64,000 nt of DNA, taken from assembly GCA_023374025.1 (NCBI GenBank), contig SIJG01000194.1:1-64000 (forward strand). Direction: 5' to 3'. The position numbers and the translations under genes are program-made. Shown in pieces: positions 44,267 to 54,903 of this stretch. The stretch is from Heterodera schachtii (Eukaryota > Nematoda > Chromadorea > Rhabditida > Heteroderidae). Numbering within the stretch: position 1 is the stretch's first letter; every line of letters starts with the position of its first letter. The notes beneath the pieces were generated by a model. The model had not been told where the DNA came from, did no database searches, and saw nothing but the letters and a program-made list of their open reading frames with translations.

Positions 44267-44734
44267 CTAATTTTTTTTTGTTTTTTTAATTTTTGTATGA
44301 TTTTATTAAACGGTCTTTTATTGACGCGTTGCTATAAAAACCATCCCTCCTCTCCCATTTTCTTTCATTCGCTCATTTTGCGTTCTTTAAATTTTTATTT
44401 ATATTTCGCCATTTTTTGCGCCTATCCTTAACAAAAATGCAGTAAAAAAAAAGAAAAAATACACCCTCTAAGAATTAAAAAATTTTCTCTTAATTCATCA
44501 AGAAAAAATTATTTATTTATGGTTTAAATATATTCTTCGAATAAAAAAGTTAAAAATATTTATTAATAATGACCCTGATTTTTCTTCTATTTTTTTGAAT
44601 GGATATCTGCCATTCAGAAGCAAAAGCCCACACATTTTAAAAAGTAAATGCCGATTTCACATAATTTTTTCATCTTCGCTTGCTAAGCTAATTTAAATCC
44701 GTCGAAGTCTGTCGTAATTATTTGCTTCAACAAA

Positions 44735-47102
44735 ATGTCAGACAACCGAAAAGAAGCGGAGGAAAAAATGAAAAAAGCAATGTAAAATTTAAAATTAAAA
44801 TGCCAATTTTTTGCATTTTTAAATTTTGTTTTCCCTTTCTTCAGTTTTCGGAACCCGTCAGTTGGGCCCTCACGATTGGGCCCCCACGTTTGGGCCCTCG
44901 CGTTTGGGCCCCACACGTTTGGGCCCCAGCACGTTTGGGCCCCACACGTTTGGGCCCCAATAAAAATTTTTCAAATTTACAAAAAATTCTTTATTGAAAC
45001 TAATAAAATTTCCAAAAATAATATCAATATTAAAAAAAACAAAATTAATTACAATTTGAATCAAATTTTGTTCTCAATACGATTTTCAAATTCTAAAAAT
45101 TTTATGTTCTAACTTTTTTAAAGAATAAAAAACATTTTGTATAATAGCAAAATCTTGACACCAAATGAAATAGACCAAAGCTACAGCATGATTGACATTT
45201 CTACACTTTACCAAGACAACTGCCGATGGAACAACTAAATTTTGGCGATGGGAATTCAAGAACAGCAGTGTCGACAAATGCAAAGGACGAATTTGGACTT
45301 CACTTCCAGATGAATTCATCCGCATGGCGATACCACACATATGTGAACGGAATCCAAGTCACATCATTGCGCAAAAAATCACGACAGCCACCAAAAGGCA
45401 TGCTATTGAGAAAATGGAAGAGCCTTCTGTAATGCGCTCTTTTGCTCTTCAAAGCATCTGTTCGCCTGAACTTTCAAAATTGTCATAAAAAATGCCACAA
45501 TTTAGGTTGATGAACGTCCGCGCAAAGATGGGTCGCGAACTGAACCGCTTTTCAAAGCCGAAGATTGGAATGCTACGAGAGAACGCTAAGCAATGACGAC
45601 AGAACAATTATTTTTTTTGAGAAGCTGCCCACAAAAACTTCAGTGATCAAAATTATGTTAACCGTTCCCCGTGTCATTAAGTATTTGAAAGGCATTTCTT
45701 GCAATTACCAATGAATCCTTGATAAATGTTTTTTAATATTGATATTAGATACTTGTAGAAAATTTGTTATTTTTTATAAAGAATTTTTGGAAAATAGAAA
45801 AATTTTATTTGGGGCCCAAACGAGTGGGGCCCAAACGTGTTGGGGCCCAAACGTGTGGGGCCCAAACGCGAGGGCCCAAACGTGGGGGCCCAATCGTGAG
45901 GGCCCAACTGACGTAGACCGTCAGTTTTATCTCTGCCGACTGTTGGCTTTGTGTGTTCGATTTGATTACGCCTTCACAACTTGGCTTCGGAATTGCGATG
46001 ATCAGCCACCGATTTGACTTTTACGTCGACGAACACTTCAAAACACGCAAAAGGACATTCGGAATTATCCGAATTCACAGCAAAAATGGAGAGAATGGCA
46101 CCAATGGAATGGAGATTGTCAATTGCCGTGGAAAACCAATGCCAATTCCGCAAATTCAAATGCCACGAAAAGTCATCGGGTTCAAACGCATCATCATCTC
46201 GTAAATTGGCCATACTGCAAAATTTAGACAATAATTCCCCATTTATTTTTAGTTTCGTCGACCAAAATGCAATCGCTTTTCTTCACCGTTTTCGCCAACT
46301 TTTCGCCTCATTCTGTCCAATTAATTTGTTCATCGGCACGGACAATGATCGCATTGCGAAGTTTATTTTGCGCAACATTTGGCCAAACTTCGGAAAAAAC
46401 ATTCATCTCTTGCGATTGTCCGCCAACACTTTCCACCGTTTGCGCAAATTCGTCCCGACAATTCTCAACGATTGTCCATCTCTTCATGTTGTCTTTTCCG
46501 ACTTTGGCGATCTCTTCACAGAATTTCCATGCGATGACAGTGCCACGGCATCGGATGGACAAGCATTGGCCAAATGGCTTTTCACTCCACTTCAAAACGA
46601 TGTGCCAAAACTGTTCAAATGTTCGTTGCACATGGATGGTGTGAATTGGCCGTTGAATATTGAACCGTTCAAAGCGGTGCTTTCATTTCGTTTTTCTTTA
46701 ATCAATTTTCCCAAATTTCAGGCTTTTGCCAATGCTTCTTCCTCCGCCAGTTTCATTGTCTCCATTTGGTTCCGTTATTCTGTTGACTTCGTTGTGCCCT
46801 TTGATCTGATCAACGAATTGACTCGTGAACAATTGGCATTGAAAAGAATAAACAATAGCCAACGTTTTCTGCTGATCCGTCGTCCAATTTCGCGAGACGA
46901 AAGCAAATGGACAAAATGTGAAAAGGAAGCGATTGTTTGGGAAAGTTATGATCAACGGAATCAGATTTGCATTTATACTTATCGTGAGGATGAAATCGGA
47001 GATGGGTCAGTGAATGATTATTCAAATGTCCAAATTTATTGCTTTTCTGTTTTTAGGCTTCTCGACGCAACTCCCGGCCCAAGTGATCAGCAGCAGAATT
47101 GA
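44735..47102 (+). CDS. F-box-like family protein, open reading frame across five exons
   Basis: Exons 44735-44781, 45925-46200, 46253-46676, 46722-47005 and 47057-47102 join without a break into 358 residues. Intron 1 is 1143 bp because a Mutator-like element lies in it; in relatives it is about 50 bp. Residues 1-15 are acidic/basic, then the F-box-like region (Asp-Cys-Trp-Leu-Cys-Val-Phe-Asp-Leu-Ile...Ser-His-Arg-Phe-Asp), the core with Phe-Pro-Cys-Asp-Asp-Ser, Asn-Glu-Leu-Thr-Arg-Glu-Gln and the Pro-Gly-Pro-Ser-Asp-Gln tail. The start is the ATG shared with the relative at 61027. It runs head to head with the gene at 42285-44159, about 550 bp apart. A role as ubiquitin-ligase substrate adaptor is inferred from the domain only. 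Confidence 0.75.
44849..45920. mobile_element. Mutator-like element with tandem GTTTGGGCCCC ends
   Basis: 1072 bp with nearly perfect terminal inverted repeats of about 120 bp, each built of six to seven GTTTGGGCCC-type units. Flanked by the 8-bp duplication TCAGTTTT (44841-44848 and 45921-45928), which contains the CAG of a splice acceptor. The interior holds a FLYWCH-like frame. Long inverted repeats, an 8-bp duplication and a FLYWCH remnant point to the Mutator superfamily; no transposase core is present. Confidence 0.8.
45192..45488 (+). pseudogene. FLYWCH-type zinc-finger remnant inside the Mutator-like element
   Basis: The frame contains Phe-Trp-Arg-Trp-Glu-Phe, then Cys-Lys-Gly-Arg-Ile-Trp-Thr about ten residues on, and a downstream Pro-His, the spacing of a FLYWCH domain. 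Such domains often accompany Mutator-type transposases. It lacks the rest of a transposase and drifts into non-homologous sequence. Confidence 0.5.
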
Positions 47103-47541
47103 ATGAATGAATTGTAAAAAAGTGATCGACCAATTTCAATTGCGGTATTGGAATAATGAATTTGACATTTGTTTTTCTTGTGGTGATCAACTTTAATTTG
47201 TGTTATATATGTATTTGTCTTTAGGATAAATTTAGTGTTTTTCTGAAGCCGTAATTGACTTTTTATTTGAATGAACGAAGTGTTAAATGCATCAAAACAT
47301 TTCATAAAATCTTTTATGAGTTAATTAGGCTATCATTCCATCAGTCAAATTATTAGCTAATTGTAAATATGTGAATTAATTTGATCATTTTAACTTTCAC
47401 AGTAAGAAACACGCACATTAAAACGAGTGAAAAAAAAGTAAAACTAATTAATTTCAAAATGAATTTGATGGAAATAATTAAAAAAACCAAAAAATGAAAA
47501 ATACAATCTGTAATTAAAATGTTCATTAACTAATTGGACTC
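47103..47541. other. 3' flank of the F-box-like gene
   Basis: Homologous to 36200-37030 and 40590-41950, and carries the family's TTTAGGATAAATTTAGTGTT motif at 47221. Homology ends at 47541 where a repeat begins. Confidence 0.6.
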
Positions 47542-48595
47542 TAGTGCCCATTGCAATCCCGAACCGGGATCCCTCCCGACCATTTTACAATCCCGCGGGA
47601 TTGAAGTCACGATAATTTTCGAAAAATCTCCATTTTTCAATTAAGATCTTGAATTTTAAATAAAAAATATAGTCATTTGCTAATTTTTCTTTAAAAAACT
47701 CAAAAAACTTTCCCGGGTCTCCAGAATTCCAATAAAATTTTCAAAATTTGATAAAAAAGTTGGCCATTTTGTGACTTTTATTTCTTTCAAAAAAAGAATT
47801 ATCAAAAATTAATCATGGCACAACAATTTCTAAGAATTTTTCCAAAAATCAGAATAAAAATTGCTGTCTACGTCATTTTTCCTTCGATGCCTTTCGGCAC
47901 CGCCAAACCTAAAAACCCATAATTTTCTTATAAAACAGATCAAAATCACAAAAATATGGAAAGTTTTTGGATAAATTATGTTATCAAATTACATTTTAAA
48001 TCTTCAAAATTTTCCCGGCGGCGCCTATCGCACCGCCGGACTTCCCCTTGTACCCCTAAAGTTTTTGAAAAAATTCGCTGCAAAAAAAATTGTTAAAAAT
48101 CGATTTTTTGATTCCGATGCACTTGACGGTTTGCTAACTTGTTAAAAGTTATCATCGGAGGCAAAAATACACAAATTAATATTAATTGATTAAATTGAAA
48201 AAAAACTATTTAAAGCTATCTTGTTAAATGTTCTAATTTTTGTTCATAAAATCTGATTTTTTGGGCATGACATTAATTTTGAAAAAAAAAAATTCTATAA
48301 AAACCTGATATAATTCCCATCCCTATTTTTCTCGATCGAATTGACCAATTATAAATATAGATGAGCATTTGAACAAACATGGCACAAAAAGTAAAAAATT
48401 TGAGTTTTGGCAAATCCCGATAATCCCGCGGGATCCCGAAAAAAATTCTTCGGGATTGATCGGGACCGGTATTTGGTCGGGATCCCGACTCGTGATCCGT
48501 CCCCAACGTTTTTCCAAAATGTTCGGGATTTATCGGGATTCAGTCAGGATCCCGATTCAGGATCCCTCCGACCCCAGTTGTCCGGTCTCTAGTCC
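47542..48595. mobile_element. repeat with GGGATCCCG-rich ends, boundaries uncertain
   Basis: Begins CTAGTGCCC and ends GGTCTCTAG, with CGGGATCC-type motifs near both ends and a GC palindrome at 48015-48039. The left boundary is supported because relatives continue with different sequence. No target-site duplication was identified. Confidence 0.4.
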
Positions 48596-48662
48596 AAACG
48601 GTGGAGAAGCAGTGTCGTAATGTCACTCAAATTTCCAAAATTTTCCACATCTGTGTCTAACA

Positions 48663-49439
48663 CAGGGCTTCCATTTGTTCTGATTTATCAGAAACGTTCT
48701 GATTTGGAGGGTCCAAATCTGATAAAATAAAAATGTTCTGATTTGTCAGAAATGTTCTGATTTTGGGGTAGCGACCAAAATTTGTTCTGATTTCTCAAAC
48801 ATACTCATAATTTTGAATTTTTTTGGCATAATGTCACTATTTTATAAGAAAATATAAGAGTTGTGGCAAAATTTGGTTATTTTTTGACAAAAATCTGTTA
48901 ACAAATCGATTAAAAATCGCAAAAAAATTTTCCCGGCGGCGCCTATCGGCACCGCCGGACCCACTTTTCTCAAATGATTTTGGGAAAATCGCCGCAAAAA
49001 AAGCGTTTTTAAAAGCGAAAAAAAGGCGTCGCTTGGCTTTTAATTGTAAATTTGGCCTTTTTGGTGAAAATCTGTCAACAAATCAGAACTAAATTACAAA
49101 AAAAATTCCGGCGGCGCCTAACGGCACCGCCGGGCCTCACCCCTCGCCCACCCATTTCCCAAAAGTTTTTTTGAAAAAATGCGCCGCAAAAAAAAATTGT
49201 TAAAAATCTGATTTTTGATCCCGAATGCACTGAAATTTACGATTTGCTTATTTCCTCCCCAAAATTGTTAAAAATGATCATGGGAGGTGAAAAATATAAT
49301 ATTTGATACATTTTTGATCGAATAAATTGTAAAAATAACTGTTTTAAAGCAATTTTGCAAACTGTTCTGATTTTCGACCCTAAAATCTGATTTTTGGGCC
49401 TGATGTTCTGATTTGGAAAAATTTTCGATGGAAGCCCTG
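48663..49439. mobile_element. non-autonomous hAT-type element (CAGGGCTT family)
   Basis: 777 bp, ends CAGGGCTTCCAT in inverted orientation, perfect 8-bp duplication GTCTAACA (48655-48662 and 49440-49447). Same family as 4194-4930, with the TTCTGATTT phrases and GC palindromes at 48933-48958 and 49108-49133. Confidence 0.85.
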
Positions 49440-49447
49440 GTCTAACA

Positions 49448-49975
49448 GCACCGCCGGGCCTGCCCTAAAATCATTTGTTTTCTTAAAAATTGGCTCAAAA
49501 TCACAAATTAAAAGGCAATGGTCAAGAATTGGTGTCCCGACGAAAAAAAATGTTTTTTTCTTGCCATTTGCCGTCGACTTTTGGCTAATCTTAAAGTTTT
49601 TTTGATTCAAATTTTAGTGTTTCAAATTATCTCTTTTCCCTTTTGGTTGACAACCGCTTCCCCCCGCCCCTCCCCTGGGGGATGGAGGGAGAGGGGGGCT
49701 TTCAGTGATGTGTCCCGATCCCGATCGATGCTTCCCACTCATCCGCTTTTCTGTCCCCTGCTGCCCACTCCCCCCCGCCCCCCCCTTCCATCCGGTGTTT
49801 ATCCCTCTACTCATCGTCATCGGCTTCTTCTTCCATTCATCCTTGGACCATTCAACCCACATAGCCCCCTCCCTCCCTCTTCTGACAACGTCCCCATTGT
49901 CCGTCTCTTCCGGCTCGGCGGCGCCGCCGGGCGCGTAAAGGATGAGATTAACAGGTTAGCATTGATCAGAGCCTG
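49448..49975. other. C-rich low-complexity region
   Basis: 49655-49935 is strongly C-rich on the plus strand with many C runs of four or more, in contrast to the AT-rich surroundings. Both strands show open frames, which is expected from the composition, and no domain is seen. Confidence 0.5.
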
Positions 49976-49980
49976 ATCTG

Positions 49981-50160
49981 GACAGGAAAAGCGGATCTGT
50001 ATGCATCTCTCTCTCTCTTCTCTCTAGCTAAACTGGACAGGAAAAGCGGATCTGTATGCATCTCTCTCTCTCTTCTCTCTAGCTAAACTGGACAGGAAAA
50101 GCGGATCTGTATGCATCTCTCTCTCTCTCTCTAGTCTCTCTCTCGCTCTCTATCTCTTCC
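49981..50160. repeat. 55-bp tandem repeat with CT-rich core
   Basis: Two full units and a partial third starting GACAGGAAAAGCGGATCTGT, each containing CTCTCTCT and TAGCTAAACTG. A related single unit lies near 54485-54575 before the second AT-hook-like gene. Confidence 0.85.
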
Positions 50161-50329
50161 CGAGTTTGTTCAAGCGCTTCTGCTGACGATGTGTCCCATC
50201 CCTTTTTGTGGTTCAACTGCTGATTTGTGAGCACAGCGAGAACAGCCGACTTTCGTCGCTGCTCTCATATTTCAAGTGTTCAACCCCTCTGCTGAACAGA
50301 AACTGAGGAAGTGAAAGAAAGAACACTCA

Positions 50330-51348
50330 CTCATCCACTGATCGGAGGACAAAAAAGAAGACACAGATCAATTTGGAAGTGATCGGAAGGGATCAATTTT
50401 TTCAAAATTTTTCACTATGAAACGAAATTTTTTTGGTGGGCGGAAGTGTATGGTGTAAATTGTTGGGTTTGGTGCGACTATTCGTTGCTCTGTTCGAGAC
50501 TGAAAACCCCCGAATTTCCTCGAGTCGAGACTAAAGATGAAGGGCATTACTATATAGCCTAAAGATTGCGTGAAGAAGAATCGACCTAATTTTTAAATTT
50601 TTCGGAAAATATGAAATTTTTCGGCTCTAATGCACTTTATGAGTCCAATCAACTGACAATACCTGCTTTTTATACAATAACTTTGTTCATGCTCGAACAA
50701 ACCCTATCTTTTTGGTATCATTCGAAAGCACAAAATTTGAATAATGTAATGATACGAGAAAACAAGAGAATTCGAACATTTAAAGAAGTTACAAACCAAA
50801 ATAATCAACAATTAGTTAATTAATCAAATCTTTTTGATAACTGCCTAAACGCTGAGATTTTATATATTTTAGCTTCTTTAGACTTTGTGCTTTCGAATGA
50901 TACCAAAAAGTTAGGGTTTGCTCAAAAATGAACAAAGTTATTGTATAAAAAGCAGGTATTGTCAGTTTATTGGACTCATAAAACACCTTTGGACTCATAA
51001 AAGTCGATTGGACTCTCATAAAGTGGATTAGAGCCAATTTTTCTAAAATACATCTTCAGGGCTCTTATTCAGTTTGTCCCCCATAAATTTTTTTTTTTAA
51101 TTTCTAAGTAAAAAAGTCAAAATATAGGTTTTCGGGGTCGCTGATCACGAATCCGACATCCATTTCGACCCATTTCAACCCCGTAAATGGCGCAGACACC
51201 CAAAGCATTGAAAGCCTTTGGCAAAAAATGAAATTGAAGGCAAAAAAAAGATTTGGGGATACAAGATCATTGTATGATACTTATATGTCAGAGTTTCTGT
51301 GGCGGAAGCATTTTGGGGATTATAATGTTGTGTTTTTTAATTTTTGGT
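50330..51348. repeat. 1 kb dispersed duplicate (pairs with 39431-40447)
   Basis: Homologous block containing the foldback element 50623-51035 and the left half of 51060-51615. Because the second element is whole here and cut at 40447, this looks like the source locus. Confidence 0.8.
50623..51035. mobile_element. foldback element, GGCTCTAAT ends (copy 2)
   Basis: 413 bp with inverted halves and an 8-bp duplication AATTTTTC (50615-50622 and 51036-51043). Sister of 39730-40137. Confidence 0.75.
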
Positions 51349-51615
51349 CTCAAGTAAGTGCCATATATCCATGTGAACGAGTCCCGTAAATCTATTTTTT
51401 TCTTATTCGCTATGAAAATCGTGCATTTGAATCGATTTTGAGCAATAAATGTGAATTTTGTTGAAAATTGAGTTTTTGACTTTTTGTTCGAATTTGGGTT
51501 CGGGGTTCGAAATGGATGTCGGATTCGTGATCAGCGACCCCGAAACCCTATATTTTGACTTTTTTACTTAGAAATTTAAAAAAAAATTTTATGGGGGACA
51601 AACTGAATAAGAGCC
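51060..51615. mobile_element. element with about 115-bp inverted repeats and 9-bp duplication
   Basis: Starts GGCTCTTATTCAG and ends with its inverse; the arms match over about 115 bp. Flanked by CATCTTCAG on both sides (51051-51059 and 51616-51624). A 9-bp duplication with long arms suits Mutator-like elements better than hAT. The arms include the TTCGTGATCAGCGACCCCGA motif seen elsewhere in the window. Confidence 0.8.
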
Positions 51616-51624
51616 CATCTTCAG

Positions 51625-52059
51625 AAATATACTTTTTTGGCGTTTATAGATTATGGGTCGACAAAAAATCAGATCAGAGGTCGACAAAACGAAGAGGGGG
51701 ACGGAAACACAGATCAATTGGGAGTGATCGGAAGTGGTCTATTTTTAAAATTGTTCACTATGCGATTTGATTTTTGGTGGGGCGGAAAATAAAAACCGAA
51801 TAAATATTTTAAATTATCTCTATTGGAATTTTGGAATTGTCTCAAATCCATCATCCAAAAAAATGCTTTCAAAATTTTCGAATTTTTCAATTTATTCTTT
51901 TTCCGCCCTATACGATACTCGAAAAATTCGACGCAAGAGTTTGATTAGTTTATATCCACACCGCATACACGCATATCAACAATATACACACATACATCAA
52001 CGGAACACATATCTGATAATGACAATTTCTTATCCTTCTTCTGTTGTTGTGCCATGATG
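51625..52059. other. 3' flank of the first AT-hook-like gene
   Basis: Contains GATCAATTGGGAGTGATCGG (51713), also found near 39477 and 50374, and TTAGTTTATATCCACACC (51943), also found near 54728 and 56407 after the other AT-hook-like copies. No gene seen. Confidence 0.45.
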
Positions 52060-52914
52060 CTAATCCAACGACACATCCGCGGTTGTCGCTGTCGCCGATG
52101 TAGTCGCAGCGGTCGCCTCAGTGTTAGTCGCCACCGCCCCGTCCGCAGTCGTCGCCGGAGTAGTCGCGGCTCCAGTTGCGTCAGTGTTAGTCGCCGGCGC
52201 CCCATCCGTGTCGTCGTCGTTGTCGCAGCGGTCGCCTCAGTATTGGTCGCCGCATTCGTCGTCGTCGTAGTCACACCAGGTTCGTTGGCGTTGGTCACCG
52301 TCACCGCATCCGCAGTCGTCGCCGGAGTTGTCGCAGCGGTCGCCTCAGTGTTGGTCGCCGTAGTCGCACCGGGTTCGTTGGCGTTGATAACCGTCACTCC
52401 ATTGGGCGCCGTATAAGCCGTTCCGGTCACCCTAGTCGCCACTTCGGTTGCGTCAGTGTTAGTCGCCGCCGCCCCATCCGCGGTCGTCGTCACCTCCGGA
52501 ATAGTTGCCATGTGCGCGTCAGTGTTGGTGGCTGCATCTGCCGTTGTCGTCTGCTGCTGTGCAGCGCTCCTCCCCCGTCGGGCACGGCCTTTTTTCACGG
52601 TCTTCGGACGTCCACGGCCACGCTTTTGTCCAGCAGTGCGCGGCGCTGCCCTCGATTTGCGCGATCCCCTCGGCCGTCCACGGAGCGGTTTGAGCTTGGG
52701 CGGACGACGCATCGCCGCCCCGCGCTTCTTCCTTGTCCTGGTCGCGTTGCCGCCGTTGTTCTGACGTAACGCGCGGCGCGTCGCTTCTCGTACTTGTTCT
52801 GCACGTGTACGGGGTCTTCTTGAACGGCTGCGTCTACGGCCAGCAGCAGCAGTAGTTGAAGCAGTATTGGAGGTCGCACGACGCGTTTCCTCCATCGGTC
52901 GAATCGTCATCCTG
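52060..52914 (-). pseudogene. AT-hook-like basic protein, copy 1, C-terminal frameshift
   Basis: Minus strand, main exon from an acceptor at about 52915; the first Met in frame is at 52910. The N-terminal half is Arg/Lys/Pro-rich and holds Lys-Arg-Gly-Arg-Gly-Arg-Pro-Lys, an AT-hook core for the DNA minor groove, plus a second Arg-Gly-Arg-Pro. The C-terminal half is Ala/Thr/Asn-rich (repeated Ala-Thr-Asn-Thr-Glu-Ala). Near 52230 the frame shifts, and the ancestral end (Asp-stop at 52060, as in copy 2) is missed; the shifted frame runs on to 51945. A first exon like that of copy 3 was not found. A nuclear or chromatin role is inferred from the AT-hook. Confidence 0.6.
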
Positions 52915-53002
52915 CTGTACAATAAAAATAATTCCCGTCAGTTTTTGTTGTTTTTTTTTGTTTCATTTTTAAAATGAAATAAATTTTGTGCGCTTTTTCA
53001 GG

Positions 53003-53782
53003 ATGGTCAGAGCAACAACGGCCAGGACAAGGGCATCAGCAGCGCGAGCACGGAGCATCAAAATCAATCGTCGAAATGCCAAGAAGGCACGTGCCGCAAT
53101 TGGACGAGCCGGACATGTGAGTTCGATGGGAAGGGAGGTGGCAATTAACACACAAATTAGTTTTACGGATCCCATTTTTAAATGTGCCAATTTTCCAGAC
53201 ACGCAATGCGATCGCACGGGAGAAGTGCATGATGTGCCTGGGCAAAGTGAGCACCATGACGCGTGTGACCATGGGCTGTGTGCACGAATTTCACCGCAGG
53301 TGGATGAGGGGCTAATTCCGATCAATTTAGAACCCATGATCCCGAATTCGAACAAGTCTAAAAGTCGATTTTTCCTGGCCAAAATGCCGGAAAGGTTTTG
53401 CGTTTGCTGATCACCAAATTCGAAGTCCGTTCCGATCAATGTCAGCCCCTTCGAATTCCCAAAATGAGCACTTCTATTAAACTTTCGTTTGGTAGCAAGA
53501 ATTTACGTGTTTTTATGTGTCTAATTTTCAAAAAAAAAAAAAAATTTGGTGAAAAAAAATTTAAATGGATTTTTGGGGCTTAGAAGCAAGCCATTTTGGC
53601 ATGTTCGTTTCTAATAAATGCAACGACGCTTTATCATCATTATCCCTCCGTCAAGGTGCCTGTACCGCTGGCTCAAATACAACACCAACTGTCCCGTGTG
53701 CCGCTTCAATTTCATGCGCGCAATTCCCCCGGAAGAACCGGCGGAGGAACAGCAGCAACAACGAGAAGAAATGACTATCTGA
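53003..53782 (+). CDS. small RING-H2 finger protein, likely E3 ubiquitin ligase
   Basis: Exons 53003-53116, 53199-53299 and 53656-53782 join in phase into 113 residues. Residues 1-38 are very basic (Arg/Ala/Lys). Residues 48-84 form a RING-H2 finger: Cys-X2-Cys, 13 residues, Cys-X-His-X2-His, X2-Cys, 10 residues, Cys-X2-Cys, with the usual Trp before the last pair (Tyr-Arg-Trp-Leu). The end is Glu/Gln-rich. RING-H2 domains bind E2 enzymes and transfer ubiquitin. It has no membrane segment. Its start lies only 92 bp from that of the divergent AT-hook-like gene. Confidence 0.85.
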
Positions 53783-53900
53783 TCAGATCCATCATTGAAA
53801 TCTGTACTATCATAATGTGTGTGTATTATGTATATATGTCTGTGTGTTGTGTGTGTACTCGGTATAAAGATGATGATACTCGGAAAACCCGAATTTTTGG

Positions 53901-54299
53901 GGCTCTATTGCAGTTCACACGACCATAAAAATTATTTGCAAATTTAGTGCACCATAACTTTTTCAAAAAGCATCTTAATTAAACATTCTTAGTATCATTC
54001 GATAGCTCTAAGAATTCTCTGTTAGCCTGCAAAATTTGAAAAAATTCCGTTGGGTTTCAAAAAATTTATGGCCAAAAATGTTTAAGAAACCAACTTTTTG
54101 AAATTTTCTGACCATAAATTTTTTGAAACCCAACGAAATTTTTTAAATTTTGCAGGATAATAGAGGATTCTTAGAGCTATCGAATGATACTAAGAAAGTT
54201 TAATTTGGATGCTTCTAGAAAAAGTTATGTTGTATTAAAGTTTAAAAAAAATTATGGTCGTGTCTTTTTTTATGGTCGTGAGAACTGTGCAATAGAGCC
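53901..54299. mobile_element. foldback element, GGCTCTATTGC ends
   Basis: 399 bp forming one long hairpin: GGCTCTATTGCAGTTC on the left is matched by the inverse of GAACTGTGCAATAGAGCC on the right, with further pairing inside. Flanks ATTTTTGG and TTTTTTGG agree in 7 of 8. Same style as 39730-40137. Confidence 0.65.
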
Positions 54300-54903
54300 T
54301 TTTTTGGTCGCTTTTCCCTGTAGGTGTTATTTAGCGGTAATTAATGGAGTCCGGTTTTTAAGATTGTTGTCAAAATTTTTTGTTTTTTTTTTTACAAAAA
54401 ATTGATTACCTTTCTAGCTACCTATTTTATTTTATATCAAAATCTTTCTTTTTGTACCAAAATATGTAAATGACAATTATCAGGTTAGCTTTGATCAGTG
54501 TCCTCTCGCTGTCTCTCACTCTCTAGCTGATTAGAATCGAATCTGTGTGCCTCTCTCTCTCTCTGTCTCTCACTCTTTAAGTTCTGGCTCACTCATCCAT
54601 CACTGATCGGAGGGCAAAAAGAGGACACAGATCACTTGGTAGTGAACGCGTAAGGGATCAATTTTTATAACTTTTGCTAGCAGAATTTGACGCATTTTTT
54701 CATATTTTTGGACCAATTTACAAGACTTTGATTAGTTTATATCCACACCGCATACACGCATAATACCAATACATACAATTCAAGTGATCAGATATTGATT
54801 GATACATGATACAGACATATCAACGAAACATATATGTACAATTCAAATGATCAATCGGATAAATGACAATTTCTTATCCTTCTTCTGTTGTTGTGCCATG
54901 ATG
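54300..54903. other. spacer with CT-rich repeat and AT-hook-like gene 3' flank
   Basis: 54485-54590 repeats a TAGCTGATTAGAATCGAATC/CTCTCT unit related to 49981-50160. 54715-54790 repeats the TTAGTTTATATCCACACC flank. No exon. Confidence 0.45.

Larger units (their letters stand above)
40450..44416. repeat. tandem segmental duplication, copy 2
   Basis: Matches 36060-39430. Carries a later hAT insertion at 40777-41371 and an intact version of the F-box-like gene. Confidence 0.9.

Noticed and set aside
46014..46252. First part of a 362-codon frame starting at 46014
   Set aside because: Before 46253 it is out of frame with the F-box-like exon 2; only the part from exon 3 onward is in the family frame.
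49518..49976. 152-codon frame in C-rich DNA
   Set aside because: Open on both strands because of composition, with no domain or splice context.
49981..50135. Possible CRISPR-like array of 55-bp units
   Set aside because: Units are identical head to tail without unique spacers; it is a simple tandem repeat in a eukaryotic genome.
52054..52769. Val/Ala/Arg-rich plus-strand frames
   Set aside because: Antisense of the GC-rich AT-hook-like gene; the minus-strand peptide has the conserved AT-hook and paralogues.
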